From Robertkochia solimangrovi (lineage in GTDB: Bacteria; Bacteroidota; Bacteroidia; Flavobacteriales; Flavobacteriaceae), in assembly GCF_007279655.1 (NCBI RefSeq), contig NZ_QKWN01000016.1, positions 1-52,895 on the forward strand: a stretch of DNA of 52,895 nucleotides, given 5' to 3'. Made by a program: the position numbers and the translations under genes. Numbering within the stretch: the first letter of the stretch is position 1; each line of letters opens with the position of its first letter. The notes beneath the pieces were generated by a model. That model was not told where the DNA came from, ran no database searches, and saw only the letters and a program-made list of their open reading frames with translations. Shown here piece after piece: positions 1 to 9,084 of this stretch.

Positions 1-160
1 GGGTCGCATTGCTTTTGGGCTCGCTTTCCTTCGGGTCGCATTGCTTTTGGGCTCGCTTCCCTTCGGGTCGCATTGCTTTTGGGCTCGCTTCCCTTTGGGT
101 CGCATTGCTTTTTAGGCTCGCTTCCCTTCGGGTCGCATTGCTCTTTGGGTCACTTTACCC
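1..160. repeat. Degenerate 32-bp tandem repeat array
   Basis: Five head-to-tail copies of a unit of about 32 bp begin at 1, 33, 65, 97 and 130. Each starts GGGTCGCATTGC, runs into TTTTGGGCTCGC and ends TTCCCTTC. The fourth copy is one base longer and the fifth decays after about 20 bases. The unit junction forms a small CCC-TTC-GGG hairpin. The array abuts the 3' end of mfd and seems to be cut by the window edge. A related copy in the same orientation lies at 52843-52875. The open reading frame across the array only reflects the repeat and is not a gene. Confidence 0.85.
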
Positions 161-180
161 TTTCATAAGGCCGTCTTCCA

Positions 181-3100
181 TCATACGGTTTCTGCTTGTG
201 GTTCCAGTACTTTAATTGCCTGAAGACCTTTTTCTACGGTTTTAATTTTGTCAAAGGTTAACAGCAGTCTAAGACCGTTGCGGGTTTCTTTTTCTTTGAG
301 TTTGCATGCCTGAGGATGGTGTTGTGCGTACCTTATGATGTTCCCGAATACTGGTGACTGATAAAAGCTGCTTTGCTGGTCGGCGATGAAATAACCTGTC
401 ATTTTGCCTTGTTTCAAAACAATCCTTTCGAGTCCGAGTCTGGCTGCGATCCATTTGATGCGTACACTGTTCAGGAGGTCAGTGGCTTCCTCGGGTAGTT
501 CACCGAATCGGTCTGATAGTCGGTTTTCGTATTCTTTGAGTTCTTCTTCTGTTTTCAGGTTGCTCAGTTCATTATACAGGCTGAGTCGCTCGGTTACGGA
601 ATTGATGTAATCATCCGGGAATAGCAGTTCGAAATCTGAATCGAGCTGAGTTTCCCTGATATAGGTTTTTTGTTCTCCTTCCTTATGGTAGAGCCCGGCA
701 AACTCATGTTCCTTTAATTCGTCGATGGCTTCCTCCAGGATCTTCTGATACGTTTCAAAACCGATCTCGTTGATGAATCCACTTTGTTCACCACCCAGTA
801 AATCTCCTGCTCCCCTGATCTCAAGGTCTTTCATAGCGATGTTGAATCCGCTTCCCAGATCTGAGAATTGTTCCAGAGCCTGTATTCTCTTTCTGGCCTC
901 TTCGGTCATTGCCGAATAAGGGGGTGTGATGAAATAACAAAATGCTTTTTTATTACTTCGCCCTACTCGACCTCGCATCTGATGAAGATCAGAGAGGCCA
1001 AAATTATTGGCATTATTGATGAAAATGGTATTCGCATTCGGAACATCGAGTCCGCTTTCAATAATAGTAGTCGATACCAGAACATCGAATTCTCCATTCA
1101 TAAAGGCAAGCATCAACTGTTCGAGTTTTTTCCCGTCCATTTGTCCGTGTCCTACTCCGATTTTGGCGTCAGGGACCACCCGCTGTATCATGCCGGCAAC
1201 TTCCTTGATGTTTTCGATGCGGTTATGGATAAAGAATACTTGTCCGCCTCGTTGAATTTCATAGGAAACTGCATCCCTTATGGTTTCTTCAGAAAATCGA
1301 ATCACATGACTTTCGATAGGGTATCGGTTTGGAGGGGGAGTGGTGATTACCGAAAGGTCACGCGCTGCCATTAAACTGAACTGAAGCGTCCGCGGAATTG
1401 GGGTAGCAGTTAGGGTTAGTACATCCACATTCTCCCTAAGGGTCTTGAGTTTGTCTTTTACGGCTACACCGAACTTCTGTTCTTCATCCACGATCAGGAG
1501 ACCGAGATCCTTAAAGTTGACATTTTTGTTCACCAACTGATGAGTTCCGATAATGATGTCGACTTTTCCAGCTTCCAAATTCTTAAGGGTCTCTCTTTTC
1601 TCAGCTGCATTCCGGAATCGATTCAGATAATCGACCGTAACCGGCATATCGCTTAGTCGTTCGCGGAAGGTTTTGAAGTGCTGAAATGCCAGGATGGTCG
1701 TCGGTACCAGTATCGCTACTTGCTTTCCGTTATCCACAGCCTTGAAGGCGGCTCTGATAGCCACCTCTGTTTTTCCGAAACCAACGTCGCCACAGACTAG
1801 TCGATCCATCGGCTGTTCACTTTCCATATCATTCTTCACATCCTCGGTCGCTTTGCTTTGGTCAGGAGTGTCTTCGTAGATGAACGATGCTTCCAGTTCA
1901 TTTTGTAAATAACTGTCAGGGCCGTATTGAAATCCTTTTTCGGTCTTTCGTTTGGCGTATAGTTTGATCAGGTTGAAGGCAATTTCCTTTACCCGGGTTT
2001 TAGTCTTCTTTTTAAGATTCTTCCAGGCGGCTGATCCCAATTTATAGATCTTTGGAGGACGACCGTCCTTGCCGTTATACTTGGAAATCTTGTGCAGGGA
2101 GTGTATACTGACATATAGAATGTCCCGTTCCCCATAGATCAGTTTGATGGCCTCCTGGGTTTTACCTTCTACCTGTATCTTCTGGAGTCCCCCAAACTTT
2201 CCGATTCCGTGATCGATATGTGTTACATAGTCTCCGATCTCCAGGTTGGTTAGCTCTTTCAATGTGATCGCCTGCTTCTTGGCATAACCATTCTTCAGGT
2301 GGAATTTATGATAACGATCGAATATCTGATGGTCTGTATAACAAACTATCTTTTTGTCGGTATCACGGAATCCCTGGTACATCGAAAAAACCAGGGTCTG
2401 ATAATGGACCTCCTGACCGACATCATTAAAGATATCGTGGAATCGCTTTGCCTGTTGTTCACTTGAACAAATGATGTAATTGGTAAAACCGGCATCCCGG
2501 TTTGTATTGAGATCCTCGATCAGCAGATCGAACTGTTTGTTAAAGGAGGGCTGAGGTTTGGTGTTGTAACTGATGTCTTTAGTAGCCCTTCCTGCGCCGA
2601 AAATGTTACCGCTTTGTCCCTCGATCACCTGAAATTCGATGCAGTCACGAGTAACGGCTTCGGGATTACAGAACAATTCCTCAGGTTTTAATTGACTTAC
2701 CTCTCCGGTTAATCCAGTAAATGCTTCTTCTGCTTTGGCGTAAAGATCTTTAATCCTTGCCAACAGCATTTCTGAATTTCGGATAAATATGATGGTGTTG
2801 GAAGCGATATAGCGGAGGAAACTCTCGCGGTTTTCCTCCATTTTTTTATGCTCTACATTCGGAATGATGGTGATCTTTGTATGTTTTTTTGATGAAAGCT
2901 GTGTTTCGACATCAAAAGAACGAATACTATCTACTTCATCTCCAAAGAATTCAATGCGATAGGGCTCATCATTTGAAAATGAAAAAACATCCACAATACC
3001 TCCGCGAACCGAAAACTCTCCGGGTTCGGTAACGAAGTCCACTCTTTTGAACTGATATTCGAAAAGTACTTCATTGAGGAAATCAAGGGAGATTCGATCG

Positions 3101-3543
3101 CCTGTTCGGATCTTCTGTGTATTCTTCTCTAGTTCTTTTTTGGTGACCACCTTTTCGAAAAGGGCATCCGGATAGCTGACGATCAGGCAGGGTTTCTTAC
3201 GTGAATTTATCCGGTTAAGCACTTCTGCTCTGAGTAGTACATTAGCATTGTCGATTTCCTCGATCTGATAAGGGCGGCGGTAGCTCCCCGGATAGAACAT
3301 AACGTTCTTTTCACCCAGTAACGATTCCAGGTCGTTGAGGTAATACGCTGCCTCTTCCTTGTCATTGAATAACAGGAGGAAGGGTTTTTCAGTTTCCTCA
3401 AAGGCATTAGCGATTTCGAAGGAGAGGGATGATCCGGTCAGTCCGGTAAGTCTGATGCGTCGTTCACCATCGGCAATAGCCTTCCAAAGTTCTCCCGATT
3501 GTGGGGAACTTTTAAAAATTTCTGAGATCTTAGATATACTCAA
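181..3543 (-). CDS. mfd: Transcription-repair coupling factor Mfd
   Basis: Mfd is a cytoplasmic DNA translocase that removes stalled RNA polymerase from damaged template strands and recruits UvrA for nucleotide excision repair. The 1120-residue length is normal for the family. The N-terminal third is UvrB-like. The RNA-polymerase-interacting region lies near residues 430-500 (NLEIGDYVTHIDHGIG). The RecG-like motor has a Walker A motif GDVGFGKTE at 585-593, a DEEQ box at 686-689, ATPIPRTL soon after, and motif VI RGRVGR at 857-862. A C-terminal TRCF domain follows. The start codon appears to be TTG at 3541-3543, since no ATG occurs in frame for about 80 residues and the N-terminus reads like other Bacteroidota Mfd proteins. 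A promoter-like TATCTTTG sits 15 bp upstream, so mfd may be transcribed separately from the upstream amidohydrolase gene. Confidence 0.97.
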   Translation of the reverse strand: MSISKISEIFKSSPQSGELWKAIADGERRIRLTGLTGSSLSFEIANAFEETEKPFLLLFNDKEEAAYYLNDLESLLGEKNVMFYPGSYRRPYQIEEIDNANVLLRAEVLNRINSRKKPCLIVSYPDALFEKVVTKKELEKNTQKIRTGDRISLDFLNEVLFEYQFKRVDFVTEPGEFSVRGGIVDVFSFSNDEPYRIEFFGDEVDSIRSFDVETQLSSKKHTKITIIPNVEHKKMEENRESFLRYIASNTIIFIRNSEMLLARIKDLYAKAEEAFTGLTGEVSQLKPEELFCNPEAVTRDCIEFQVIEGQSGNIFGAGRATKDISYNTKPQPSFNKQFDLLIEDLNTNRDAGFTNYIICSSEQQAKRFHDIFNDVGQEVHYQTLVFSMYQGFRDTDKKIVCYTDHQIFDRYHKFHLKNGYAKKQAITLKELTNLEIGDYVTHIDHGIGKFGGLQKIQVEGKTQEAIKLIYGERDILYVSIHSLHKISKYNGKDGRPPKIYKLGSAAWKNLKKKTKTRVKEIAFNLIKLYAKRKTEKGFQYGPDSYLQNELEASFIYEDTPDQSKATEDVKNDMESEQPMDRLVCGDVGFGKTEVAIRAAFKAVDNGKQVAILVPTTILAFQHFKTFRERLSDMPVTVDYLNRFRNAAEKRETLKNLEAGKVDIIIGTHQLVNKNVNFKDLGLLIVDEEQKFGVAVKDKLKTLRENVDVLTLTATPIPRTLQFSLMAARDLSVITTPPPNRYPIESHVIRFSEETIRDAVSYEIQRGGQVFFIHNRIENIKEVAGMIQRVVPDAKIGVGHGQMDGKKLEQLMLAFMNGEFDVLVSTTIIESGLDVPNANTIFINNANNFGLSDLHQMRGRVGRSNKKAFCYFITPPYSAMTEEARKRIQALEQFSDLGSGFNIAMKDLEIRGAGDLLGGEQSGFINEIGFETYQKILEEAIDELKEHEFAGLYHKEGEQKTYIRETQLDSDFELLFPDDYINSVTERLSLYNELSNLKTEEELKEYENRLSDRFGELPEEATDLLNSVRIKWIAARLGLERIVLKQGKMTGYFIADQQSSFYQSPVFGNIIRYAQHHPQACKLKEKETRNGLRLLLTFDKIKTVEKGLQAIKVLEPQAETV

Positions 3544-3558
3544 CAGCTAATTTTTTGG

Positions 3559-3591
3559 CAAAGATAATAAGCCTGAAGGTATTATTCGAAA
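3559..3591 (-). promoter_or_regulatory. Putative promoter of mfd
   Basis: On the minus strand TATCTTTG (3559-3566) matches the Bacteroidota -7 consensus TAnnTTTG. A TTTCG that could act as the -33 element lies 20 nt upstream (3587-3591). The box ends 15 nt before the TTG start of mfd, which implies a very short leader. Confidence 0.5.
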
Positions 3592-3602
3592 CTCCGGTGT
3601 CT

Positions 3603-4886
3603 TTAGAATTCAGATTTAACAGGCACTCCGTCCTTCATGACAAAATCAACCTTTCTCAATATGGAAATATCTTTTAGCGGATCTCCCTGCACAGCGATAA
3701 TATCTGCCAGGAATCCGATGTTGATCTGCCCGAGCTCATTTTCCATTTTAAGGATCATTGCGTTGGTGAGGGTAGCGGCCTGAATCGCTTTGATCTCTGG
3801 CATTCCTGCTTCAACCATGTAGACGAATTCCCGTGCATTTTCACCATGTTTAAATACTCCGGCGTCAGTACCAAAGGCAATGCCTACCCCTTTTTTATAA
3901 GCTTTTCCGAAGGTAGCCTGTATTTTGGGGCCAATTTCTCGTGCTTTGACCTCAACGACCGGTGGAAAGTATCCTTCTATTTCAGCATTGATGCTCACTT
4001 CCTTTCCGGCGGTGATCGTCGGTACCAGATAGGCATCATGCTCCTTCATCAATTCCATGGTCTCATCACTCATGAGTGTTCCGTGTTCAATGGTCTTGAC
4101 ACCCCCTAGAATGGCGCGTTGCATACCTTCATCTCCATGAGCATGTGCAGCAACATGGAATCCGTAATCCTTAGCGGTTTCACAGATCGCTTTTATCTCT
4201 TCCAGTGTGAACTGAGGGTTTTGTCCGCTCTTAGCTACGCTGAGTACACCTCCAGTTGCGGTGATCTTGATCACATCGGCTCCGTTCTTATAACGTTGTC
4301 TGACTGCTTTTCTCGCGTCATCTACTCCATTTATAACACCCTCCTTAGGTCCTGGATTCCCCATAAGTTCACTGCTGTTGCCATTGGTGGGATCAGCATG
4401 GCCACCAGTAGTTCCGATAGCTTTACCGGCGGTGAAAATCCTTGGTCCGATGGTCCATCCGCCATCTATAGCATTTCTCAAGGCGATATTGACGCCTGAG
4501 CCTCCGAGGTCTCTGACGGTTGTAAATCCGGCGAAGAGGGTGCGTTTTGCATATTCCTGAGCACGGAATGCGATATCTTCCTTGTCTAAAGTAAAGGCTT
4601 CGAGATAGTGGTTAGGGTTGGTTTCAGATTCCAAATGAACATGGAAGTCTATGAGCCCCGGTAATACGGTATACGATTTCAGGTCGATTACCTTGGTGTT
4701 TTCATTTGTGGGAACCGGGTAACCTTTTTGGATCGCTGTGATCTTATTACCGGTAACGATAATCGTCTGTTCCGAAAGGTATTTGCCTGATTCTGTATCC
4801 AGGATCTTACCGCATTGTAAATAGTAATCCTGAGCGAAGATACTGCCGCTGAGCAGTAATGAGAGTAATAAAAAGAACGTTTTCAT
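3603..4886 (-). CDS. Secreted metal-dependent amidohydrolase (imidazolonepropionase/prolidase-like)
   Basis: This 427-residue protein starts with a Sec signal peptide ending at about residue 19 (GSIFAQ), so it acts in the periplasm or outside the cell. The amidohydrolase metal site is complete: HVH at 82-84, probable carboxylated Lys207 in ADVIKITATGG, His248 and His250 in AAHAHG, His268 in IEHG, and Asp341 in GTDAG. These fit the subfamily that hydrolyses cyclic amides or Xaa-Pro dipeptides, but the substrate cannot be read from sequence. A C-terminal composite beta-sandwich (LADIIAVQGDPLKD) is typical. It lies 121 bp downstream of galE and 59 bp upstream of mfd on the same strand. A leader hairpin lies just before its start. 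Confidence 0.9.
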   Translation of the reverse strand: MKTFFLLLSLLLSGSIFAQDYYLQCGKILDTESGKYLSEQTIIVTGNKITAIQKGYPVPTNENTKVIDLKSYTVLPGLIDFHVHLESETNPNHYLEAFTLDKEDIAFRAQEYAKRTLFAGFTTVRDLGGSGVNIALRNAIDGGWTIGPRIFTAGKAIGTTGGHADPTNGNSSELMGNPGPKEGVINGVDDARKAVRQRYKNGADVIKITATGGVLSVAKSGQNPQFTLEEIKAICETAKDYGFHVAAHAHGDEGMQRAILGGVKTIEHGTLMSDETMELMKEHDAYLVPTITAGKEVSINAEIEGYFPPVVEVKAREIGPKIQATFGKAYKKGVGIAFGTDAGVFKHGENAREFVYMVEAGMPEIKAIQAATLTNAMILKMENELGQINIGFLADIIAVQGDPLKDISILRKVDFVMKDGVPVKSEF

Positions 4887-4911
4887 AGAGGTGGTTGGTC
4901 GGTAAAGATCT

Positions 4912-4950
4912 GCAGAAAGGCCGTATATAGAAATATACAGCCTGGTCTGC
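4912..4950 (-). other. Leader hairpin upstream of the amidohydrolase gene
   Basis: A nested inverted repeat runs through GCAGA, AGGC and GTATAT, has an AGAA loop, and returns through ATATAC, GCCT and TCTGC, with small mismatches between the three blocks. On the minus strand it ends 25 nt before the amidohydrolase start. No strong U-run follows, so it is more likely a 5'-UTR structure than a terminator for galE, although it could also stabilise the galE 3' end. Confidence 0.5.
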
Positions 4951-5007
4951 GAATCTGTTATGTTATTAGTTTGTTGCGGTCTGATTTTCAGACTTCAGAC
5001 TAATATA

Positions 5008-6027
5008 CTATAAATTTCTGATCTTTTTTTCCCATTTCCAGGCAGAGAGCATCGCTTCATCTAGCGAAGAACCTGCTTTCCATCCCAGAACATCATTTGC
5101 CTTATGCGTGTCTGCATAAGCTGCGGTTACATCACCCTCTCTTCTTGGGGCGATACGGTAGTTGAGCTTTTCCTCGGAAACCCGTTCGAAACTTTCGATA
5201 ACTTCCAATACAGAACTTCCGGTCCCGGTTCCTAAATTAAAGACTTCATAATTCGATTCATTCTTTTCATTGAGCAATCTTTCTAAGGCGACTACGTGTG
5301 CTTTAGCAAGATCAACAACGTGAATGTAATCACGAACACAGGTGCCATCCGGTGTTGGGTAATCGTTCCCAAATACAGCCAGTTCATTGCGTAATCCGGC
5401 AGCGGTCTGGGTGATGAAAGGTACCAGGTTCTGAGGCACTCCTAAAGGTAATTCTCCGATAGCGGCAGATTCATGAGCTCCTATCGGATTAAAATATCGT
5501 AATGAAATCGCATTCAGACCTTTTTTAACCTTACAGGTGTCTTTAATGATCTCTTCTCCGATCTGCTTTGTGTTCCCATAGGGAGATTCAGCCGGTTTTA
5601 CCGGGGCATCCTCGGTAATAGGAAGTTTGTCGGCCTGACCATAAACCGTACAGGAAGAACTGAAGATGAAGTTTGCATTATCTTTCGCAGACAATTCCTG
5701 TAACATATAGATCAGCGTGTTGAGGTTGTTTTCATAATAGAGTAATGGGTTTTCAACACTTTCTCCTACCGCCTTGGAAGCAGCAAAATGGATTACTCCT
5801 TCAACATCGGGATATTTTTTGAAAAATTCACTGACACTGGCTTTGTCTCGCAGGTCGATTTTTTCGAATTCAGGGCGTTTTCCGGTTATTTCGGCAATAC
5901 CGTCCAGAACGTCAGTAGAAGCATTCGATAAATTGTCGATCACGACAACATCGAAACCCTTCAATTGAAGTTCAACAACGGTATGGGATCCGATAAACCC
6001 TAAACCACCCGTAACGAGTACTTTCAT
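5008..6027 (-). CDS. galE: UDP-glucose 4-epimerase
   Basis: GalE interconverts UDP-glucose and UDP-galactose (often also the N-acetyl sugars) with bound NAD and supplies sugars for surface polysaccharide. The 339-residue length is typical. The Rossmann motif GGLGFIG is at residues 7-13. The short-chain-dehydrogenase catalytic residues are Ser124 (IFSSSCTVYG), Tyr150 and Lys154 (YGNTK), closely matching the spacing of E. coli GalE. The C-terminal substrate domain contains YRIAPRREGDV. The ATG start is clear. It lies 22 bp downstream of the DegT-type aminotransferase on the same strand, so the two are probably co-transcribed in nucleotide-sugar metabolism. Confidence 0.95.
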   Translation of the reverse strand: MKVLVTGGLGFIGSHTVVELQLKGFDVVVIDNLSNASTDVLDGIAEITGKRPEFEKIDLRDKASVSEFFKKYPDVEGVIHFAASKAVGESVENPLLYYENNLNTLIYMLQELSAKDNANFIFSSSCTVYGQADKLPITEDAPVKPAESPYGNTKQIGEEIIKDTCKVKKGLNAISLRYFNPIGAHESAAIGELPLGVPQNLVPFITQTAAGLRNELAVFGNDYPTPDGTCVRDYIHVVDLAKAHVVALERLLNEKNESNYEVFNLGTGTGSSVLEVIESFERVSEEKLNYRIAPRREGDVTAAYADTHKANDVLGWKAGSSLDEAMLSAWKWEKKIRNL

Positions 6028-6049
6028 ATGCGTTTGGTGCTTTTGAGAT

Positions 6050-7201
6050 TTATATAATGGTTTCTTTAATAATTGTAGTTATGAATTCGATCTGTTCAGT
6101 ATCGAGTTCCGTATGCATCGGAAGCGAAAGTACTTCTTCTGCCAGTTTGTTAGTCACTGTAAAATCTGCATCATTGTATCGCGGGTCGGTATATGCCTTT
6201 TGTTTATGGAGTGGAATCGGATAATAAATTCCGAAAGGAATACCGTTCTCTCCCAGTTTTTTGGCAACAGCATCACGTTTACCGTTTAAGATCCGCAGGG
6301 TATACTGGTGGAAAACATGACAATCGGAATCATCGGTGATATTCGGACAGTCACCTGATAATTGAGGGACGATGATATCGTCGATACCGTGTAATGCTTC
6401 ATTATATGCTCTAGCTGCCATTCTGCGTTTTTTATTATACGCATCCAATAATGGTAATTTGGCTCTGAGTACTGCAGCCTGGATGGAATCAAGTCTTGAA
6501 TTTACCCCAACCACATCATGATGGTAGCGTTCATACATACCGTGGTTGACAATACCTCTTAAAGTATGTGCTAGTTCATCGTCATTCGTGAAGATGGCAC
6601 CTCCATCTCCATAGCAGCCAAGGTTCTTTGACGGGAAGAAAGATGTGGCAGCCACATGTCCCATAGTTCCTGATTTGCATTTCACCCCATCTTTTCCAGT
6701 ATAGGAAGCACCGATGGCCTGAGCATCATCTTCAATTACATATAGGTCATGTTCTTTGGCGATCTCCATTATGGCGTCCATATTAGCGCATTGACCGAAT
6801 AGGTGAACCGGAACGATCGCTTTTGTTTTTGGAGTGATCGCTTTACGGATTGCTTCCGGATCGATATTGAAAGTGTCAGGTTCTACATCAACCAGAACAG
6901 GAGTCAATTGAAGTAAAGCGATGACTTCTACAGTAGCGGCAAACGTGAAGTCGGCCGTGATCACTTCATCTCCTGGTTTCAGTCCGAGACCCATCATGGC
7001 GATTTGTAATGCATCAGTACCATTGGCACATGGAATTACATGTTTGACACCCAGATAGGTTTCAAGTTCTTTTTGAAAGTTCTGAACATGGGGACCGTTG
7101 ATAAATGCTGCTGATTCGAGTACTTCGTTTATGGATTTGTTTACTTGTGTTTTGATTTGTTCATATTGACCCTGCAGGTCAACCATCTGTATTTTCCTCA
7201 T
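6050..7201 (-). CDS. DegT/DnrJ/EryC1/StrS family sugar aminotransferase
   Basis: This PLP-dependent aminotransferase acts on nucleotide-linked keto sugars in the cytoplasm. Visible features of the 383-residue protein are the N-terminal MVDLQGQY segment, the cofactor-binding CANGTDAL, an acidic VIEDDAQAIGA (Asp158/159), and the Schiff-base lysine Lys192 in FFPSKNLGCYGDGG. The C-terminus has the family's HQYTLR and GIPFGIYYPIPLH signatures. It resembles WbpE/VioA-like enzymes that make amino sugars for O-antigen or glycan, but the exact sugar cannot be decided. It starts at the ATG at 7199-7201, is followed closely by galE, and is divergent from waaA, which supports a cell-envelope role. Confidence 0.93.
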   Translation of the reverse strand: MRKIQMVDLQGQYEQIKTQVNKSINEVLESAAFINGPHVQNFQKELETYLGVKHVIPCANGTDALQIAMMGLGLKPGDEVITADFTFAATVEVIALLQLTPVLVDVEPDTFNIDPEAIRKAITPKTKAIVPVHLFGQCANMDAIMEIAKEHDLYVIEDDAQAIGASYTGKDGVKCKSGTMGHVAATSFFPSKNLGCYGDGGAIFTNDDELAHTLRGIVNHGMYERYHHDVVGVNSRLDSIQAAVLRAKLPLLDAYNKKRRMAARAYNEALHGIDDIIVPQLSGDCPNITDDSDCHVFHQYTLRILNGKRDAVAKKLGENGIPFGIYYPIPLHKQKAYTDPRYNDADFTVTNKLAEEVLSLPMHTELDTEQIEFITTIIKETII

Positions 7202-7232
7202 GAAATCGGTTCTTTGTGAAATTGATCGTATA

Positions 7233-7240
7233 CAAAATTA
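7233..7240 (-). promoter_or_regulatory. -7 box upstream of the aminotransferase-galE unit
   Basis: On the minus strand TAATTTTG matches the TAnnTTTG consensus and lies 31 nt before the aminotransferase start in the divergent waaA intergenic region. No well-placed -33 TTTG was found. Confidence 0.35.
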
Positions 7241-7300
7241 CGGAAGATGTCGCAATGTATTAAGAGAAAGTGCCGTATTTTAGCCACAAAGTAGAATAAA

Positions 7301-8545
7301 GTGTATTTTCTTTACGACTTCCTATTATATTGCACTTCAGCGGTCATTCATGTCCTTGCCCTTTTCAATCGAAAAATGAAATTCTTCGTAAGCGGAAGGC
7401 AGGAAACCGAACAGATCCTTCAGAATTCGATTACTACGTTAGACCGTGTGATCTGGTTTCATACCGCATCGCTCGGAGAGTTTGAACAGGGACTCCCCGT
7501 TATGGAAAAGGTAAAGGAGGATTATCCTGATCATAAAATACTGGTGACTTTCTTCTCGCCTTCGGGATATGAAGTGAAGAAGAATTCACAGGTAGCCGAC
7601 GTGACCTGTTACCTTCCAATGGATAATAAAAGAAAGGTAAACCGTTTTCTCGAGTTGTCTCGTCCGGAACTTGCCATTTTTGTAAAATATGAGATTTGGC
7701 CCAATTACCTGAGGGAACTTGAGAACCGCCAGATTCCGGCGATACTGATTTCAGGAATCTTCAGAGAGCGTCAGATCTACTTTAAACCTTGGGGCAGCTT
7801 TATGAGAAAGGCATTGAAGCGTTTCCGTCATTTATTTGTGCAGGATGAACGTTCCGTGGAATTGTTAAAGTCGATTGCTATTACAAATGCTGAGGTTAGT
7901 GGTGATACGCGTTTTGATCGTGTTGCAGCTATATTAGAAAGGGAGAATCGTCTGGAATTCATGGATGCCTTTAAAGGTGATGCAACCTGTGTGGTAGCCG
8001 GGAGTACCTGGCCGGAAGATGAGGAAATCATGATGGATTTCGTCAATCAGAACGCTTCCCAAAAACTCAAATTCGTTCTGGCACCACATAATATAAAAAC
8101 TGCAGGTATCTCGAAACTGCGAGAAAAGATCAAGGTTCCTTTTGTGCTATATAGCGGAATGAGTGATGCAGGACTTAAGGAAGCTCAGGTACTGATTCTT
8201 GATACTATCGGAGTGCTCACCCGTGTCTATAGCTATGCGGATATCGCCTATGTAGGTGGAGGAATGGGGACTACCGGATTACATAATACACTTGAGCCAA
8301 GCGTTTTTGGCGTGCCGGTGATCATCGGTAAGAATTATGAAGGGTTTCTTGAAGCAGAAGAGCTTGTCAGACTCGGTGGTGTGCATTCTGTTAAGAGTAA
8401 ATCTGAATTTGAGGAAATATTACGACAATTCTTGACAGATAAGAATTTTACTGAAAAAGTGGGGGCGCTGAATACTAGTTACATAGAAAAAAAGAAAGGC
8501 GCAATGATCCAAATAGCTTGTTTTATTCGTAAAATAGTTAAGTAA
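7301..8545 (+). CDS. waaA: 3-deoxy-D-manno-octulosonic acid (Kdo) transferase
   Basis: WaaA (KdtA) transfers Kdo from CMP-Kdo to lipid A precursor at the inner membrane, an essential step of LPS core synthesis. The protein has 414 residues, with an N-terminal membrane-anchor helix (about 4-24) and a GT-B fold. The catalytic motif SLGEFEQ places Glu60 as the general base. Further conserved segments are VKYEIWPNYL, VQDERS, SGDTRFDRV and the C-terminal AYVGGGMGTTGLHNTLEP nucleotide-binding segment. The start is GTG at 7301: an in-frame TAG lies three codons upstream, and the membrane anchor begins immediately. It is divergent from the aminotransferase-galE unit. Confidence 0.95.
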   Translation: MYFLYDFLLYCTSAVIHVLALFNRKMKFFVSGRQETEQILQNSITTLDRVIWFHTASLGEFEQGLPVMEKVKEDYPDHKILVTFFSPSGYEVKKNSQVADVTCYLPMDNKRKVNRFLELSRPELAIFVKYEIWPNYLRELENRQIPAILISGIFRERQIYFKPWGSFMRKALKRFRHLFVQDERSVELLKSIAITNAEVSGDTRFDRVAAILERENRLEFMDAFKGDATCVVAGSTWPEDEEIMMDFVNQNASQKLKFVLAPHNIKTAGISKLREKIKVPFVLYSGMSDAGLKEAQVLILDTIGVLTRVYSYADIAYVGGGMGTTGLHNTLEPSVFGVPVIIGKNYEGFLEAEELVRLGGVHSVKSKSEFEEILRQFLTDKNFTEKVGALNTSYIEKKKGAMIQIACFIRKIVK

Positions 8546-8655
8546 AATTTAACAATCCTTAAAATATTAAAAAAAGCTTAAAATTTTATTTGTAATGTAC
8601 GAAAAATAGTTGTTTTTTCGTCGTGCATATTTAAGTAAATCAAAAATCACTAACC

Positions 8656-8895
8656 ATGAAAAAAGTATTATTGATCCTCGCCGTGGTATTCGCTTTAGGA
8701 ACTACATTAGTGTCTTGTCGTGAAACCACAAAAGAAAAAGCTCAAGATGCAATTGAAAGCGCCGCTGATGATGTAAAAGATGCAGCAGAAGAAGCCGGTG
8801 ACAAAATCGAAGAAGCAGCTGAAGAAACCAAAGAAGCTGTGGAAGAAGGAGTAGAAGAAGTACAAGAAGAGATCGACAGCCTGAAAGCTGAGTAA
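8656..8895 (+). CDS. Small KE-rich lipoprotein with a long amphipathic helix
   Basis: The 79-residue precursor has a lipoprotein signal with lipobox TLVSC (Cys21). After it comes a roughly 55-residue stretch built almost only of Ala, Glu, Lys and Asp in an 11-residue-like pattern (DAIESAADDVKDAAEEAG). This predicts one long charged helix, as in LEA-like or YtxH-like envelope stress proteins. The mature protein is strongly acidic. It is a single-gene unit: 110 bp of AT-rich sequence precedes it, and a strong intrinsic terminator follows. Its function is unknown. The likely location is a membrane surface, anchored by the lipidated cysteine. Confidence 0.85.
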   Translation: MKKVLLILAVVFALGTTLVSCRETTKEKAQDAIESAADDVKDAAEEAGDKIEEAAEETKEAVEEGVEEVQEEIDSLKAE

Positions 8896-8930
8896 TCTTC
8901 TGAAAAATTAACCAACCAATTATTTACAGG

Positions 8931-8960
8931 GCCCTGATCTTTCAGGGCTTTTGTTTTTTA
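8931..8960 (+). terminator. Intrinsic terminator after the small lipoprotein gene
   Basis: A perfect 7-bp stem GCCCTGA / TCAGGGC (8931-8937, 8942-8948) with a TCTT loop is followed directly by a T-rich run (TTTTGTTTTTT). Confidence 0.9.
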
Positions 8961-9084
8961 TAGAGTTTTGTGGTCCTAATACTATTACGTCATTAATTTA
9001 TATTCAGTCTCCATCTGGCAAGAATACCACTGCCAGTAATGTCCCTTTATTTTACTACTTTTAATCGCCTATAAAACAGGGAGT

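Noticed and set aside
1-160. CRISPR-like reading of the left-edge repeats
   Set aside because: The units are contiguous without unique spacers, and no cas gene is present.
9-215. 68-codon frame across the 32-bp repeats
   Set aside because: It only translates the repeat, giving a low-complexity product that overlaps the mfd end.
868-1374. 168-codon plus-strand frame inside mfd
   Set aside because: It lies fully antisense to conserved mfd motor motifs and shows no family motif or signal.
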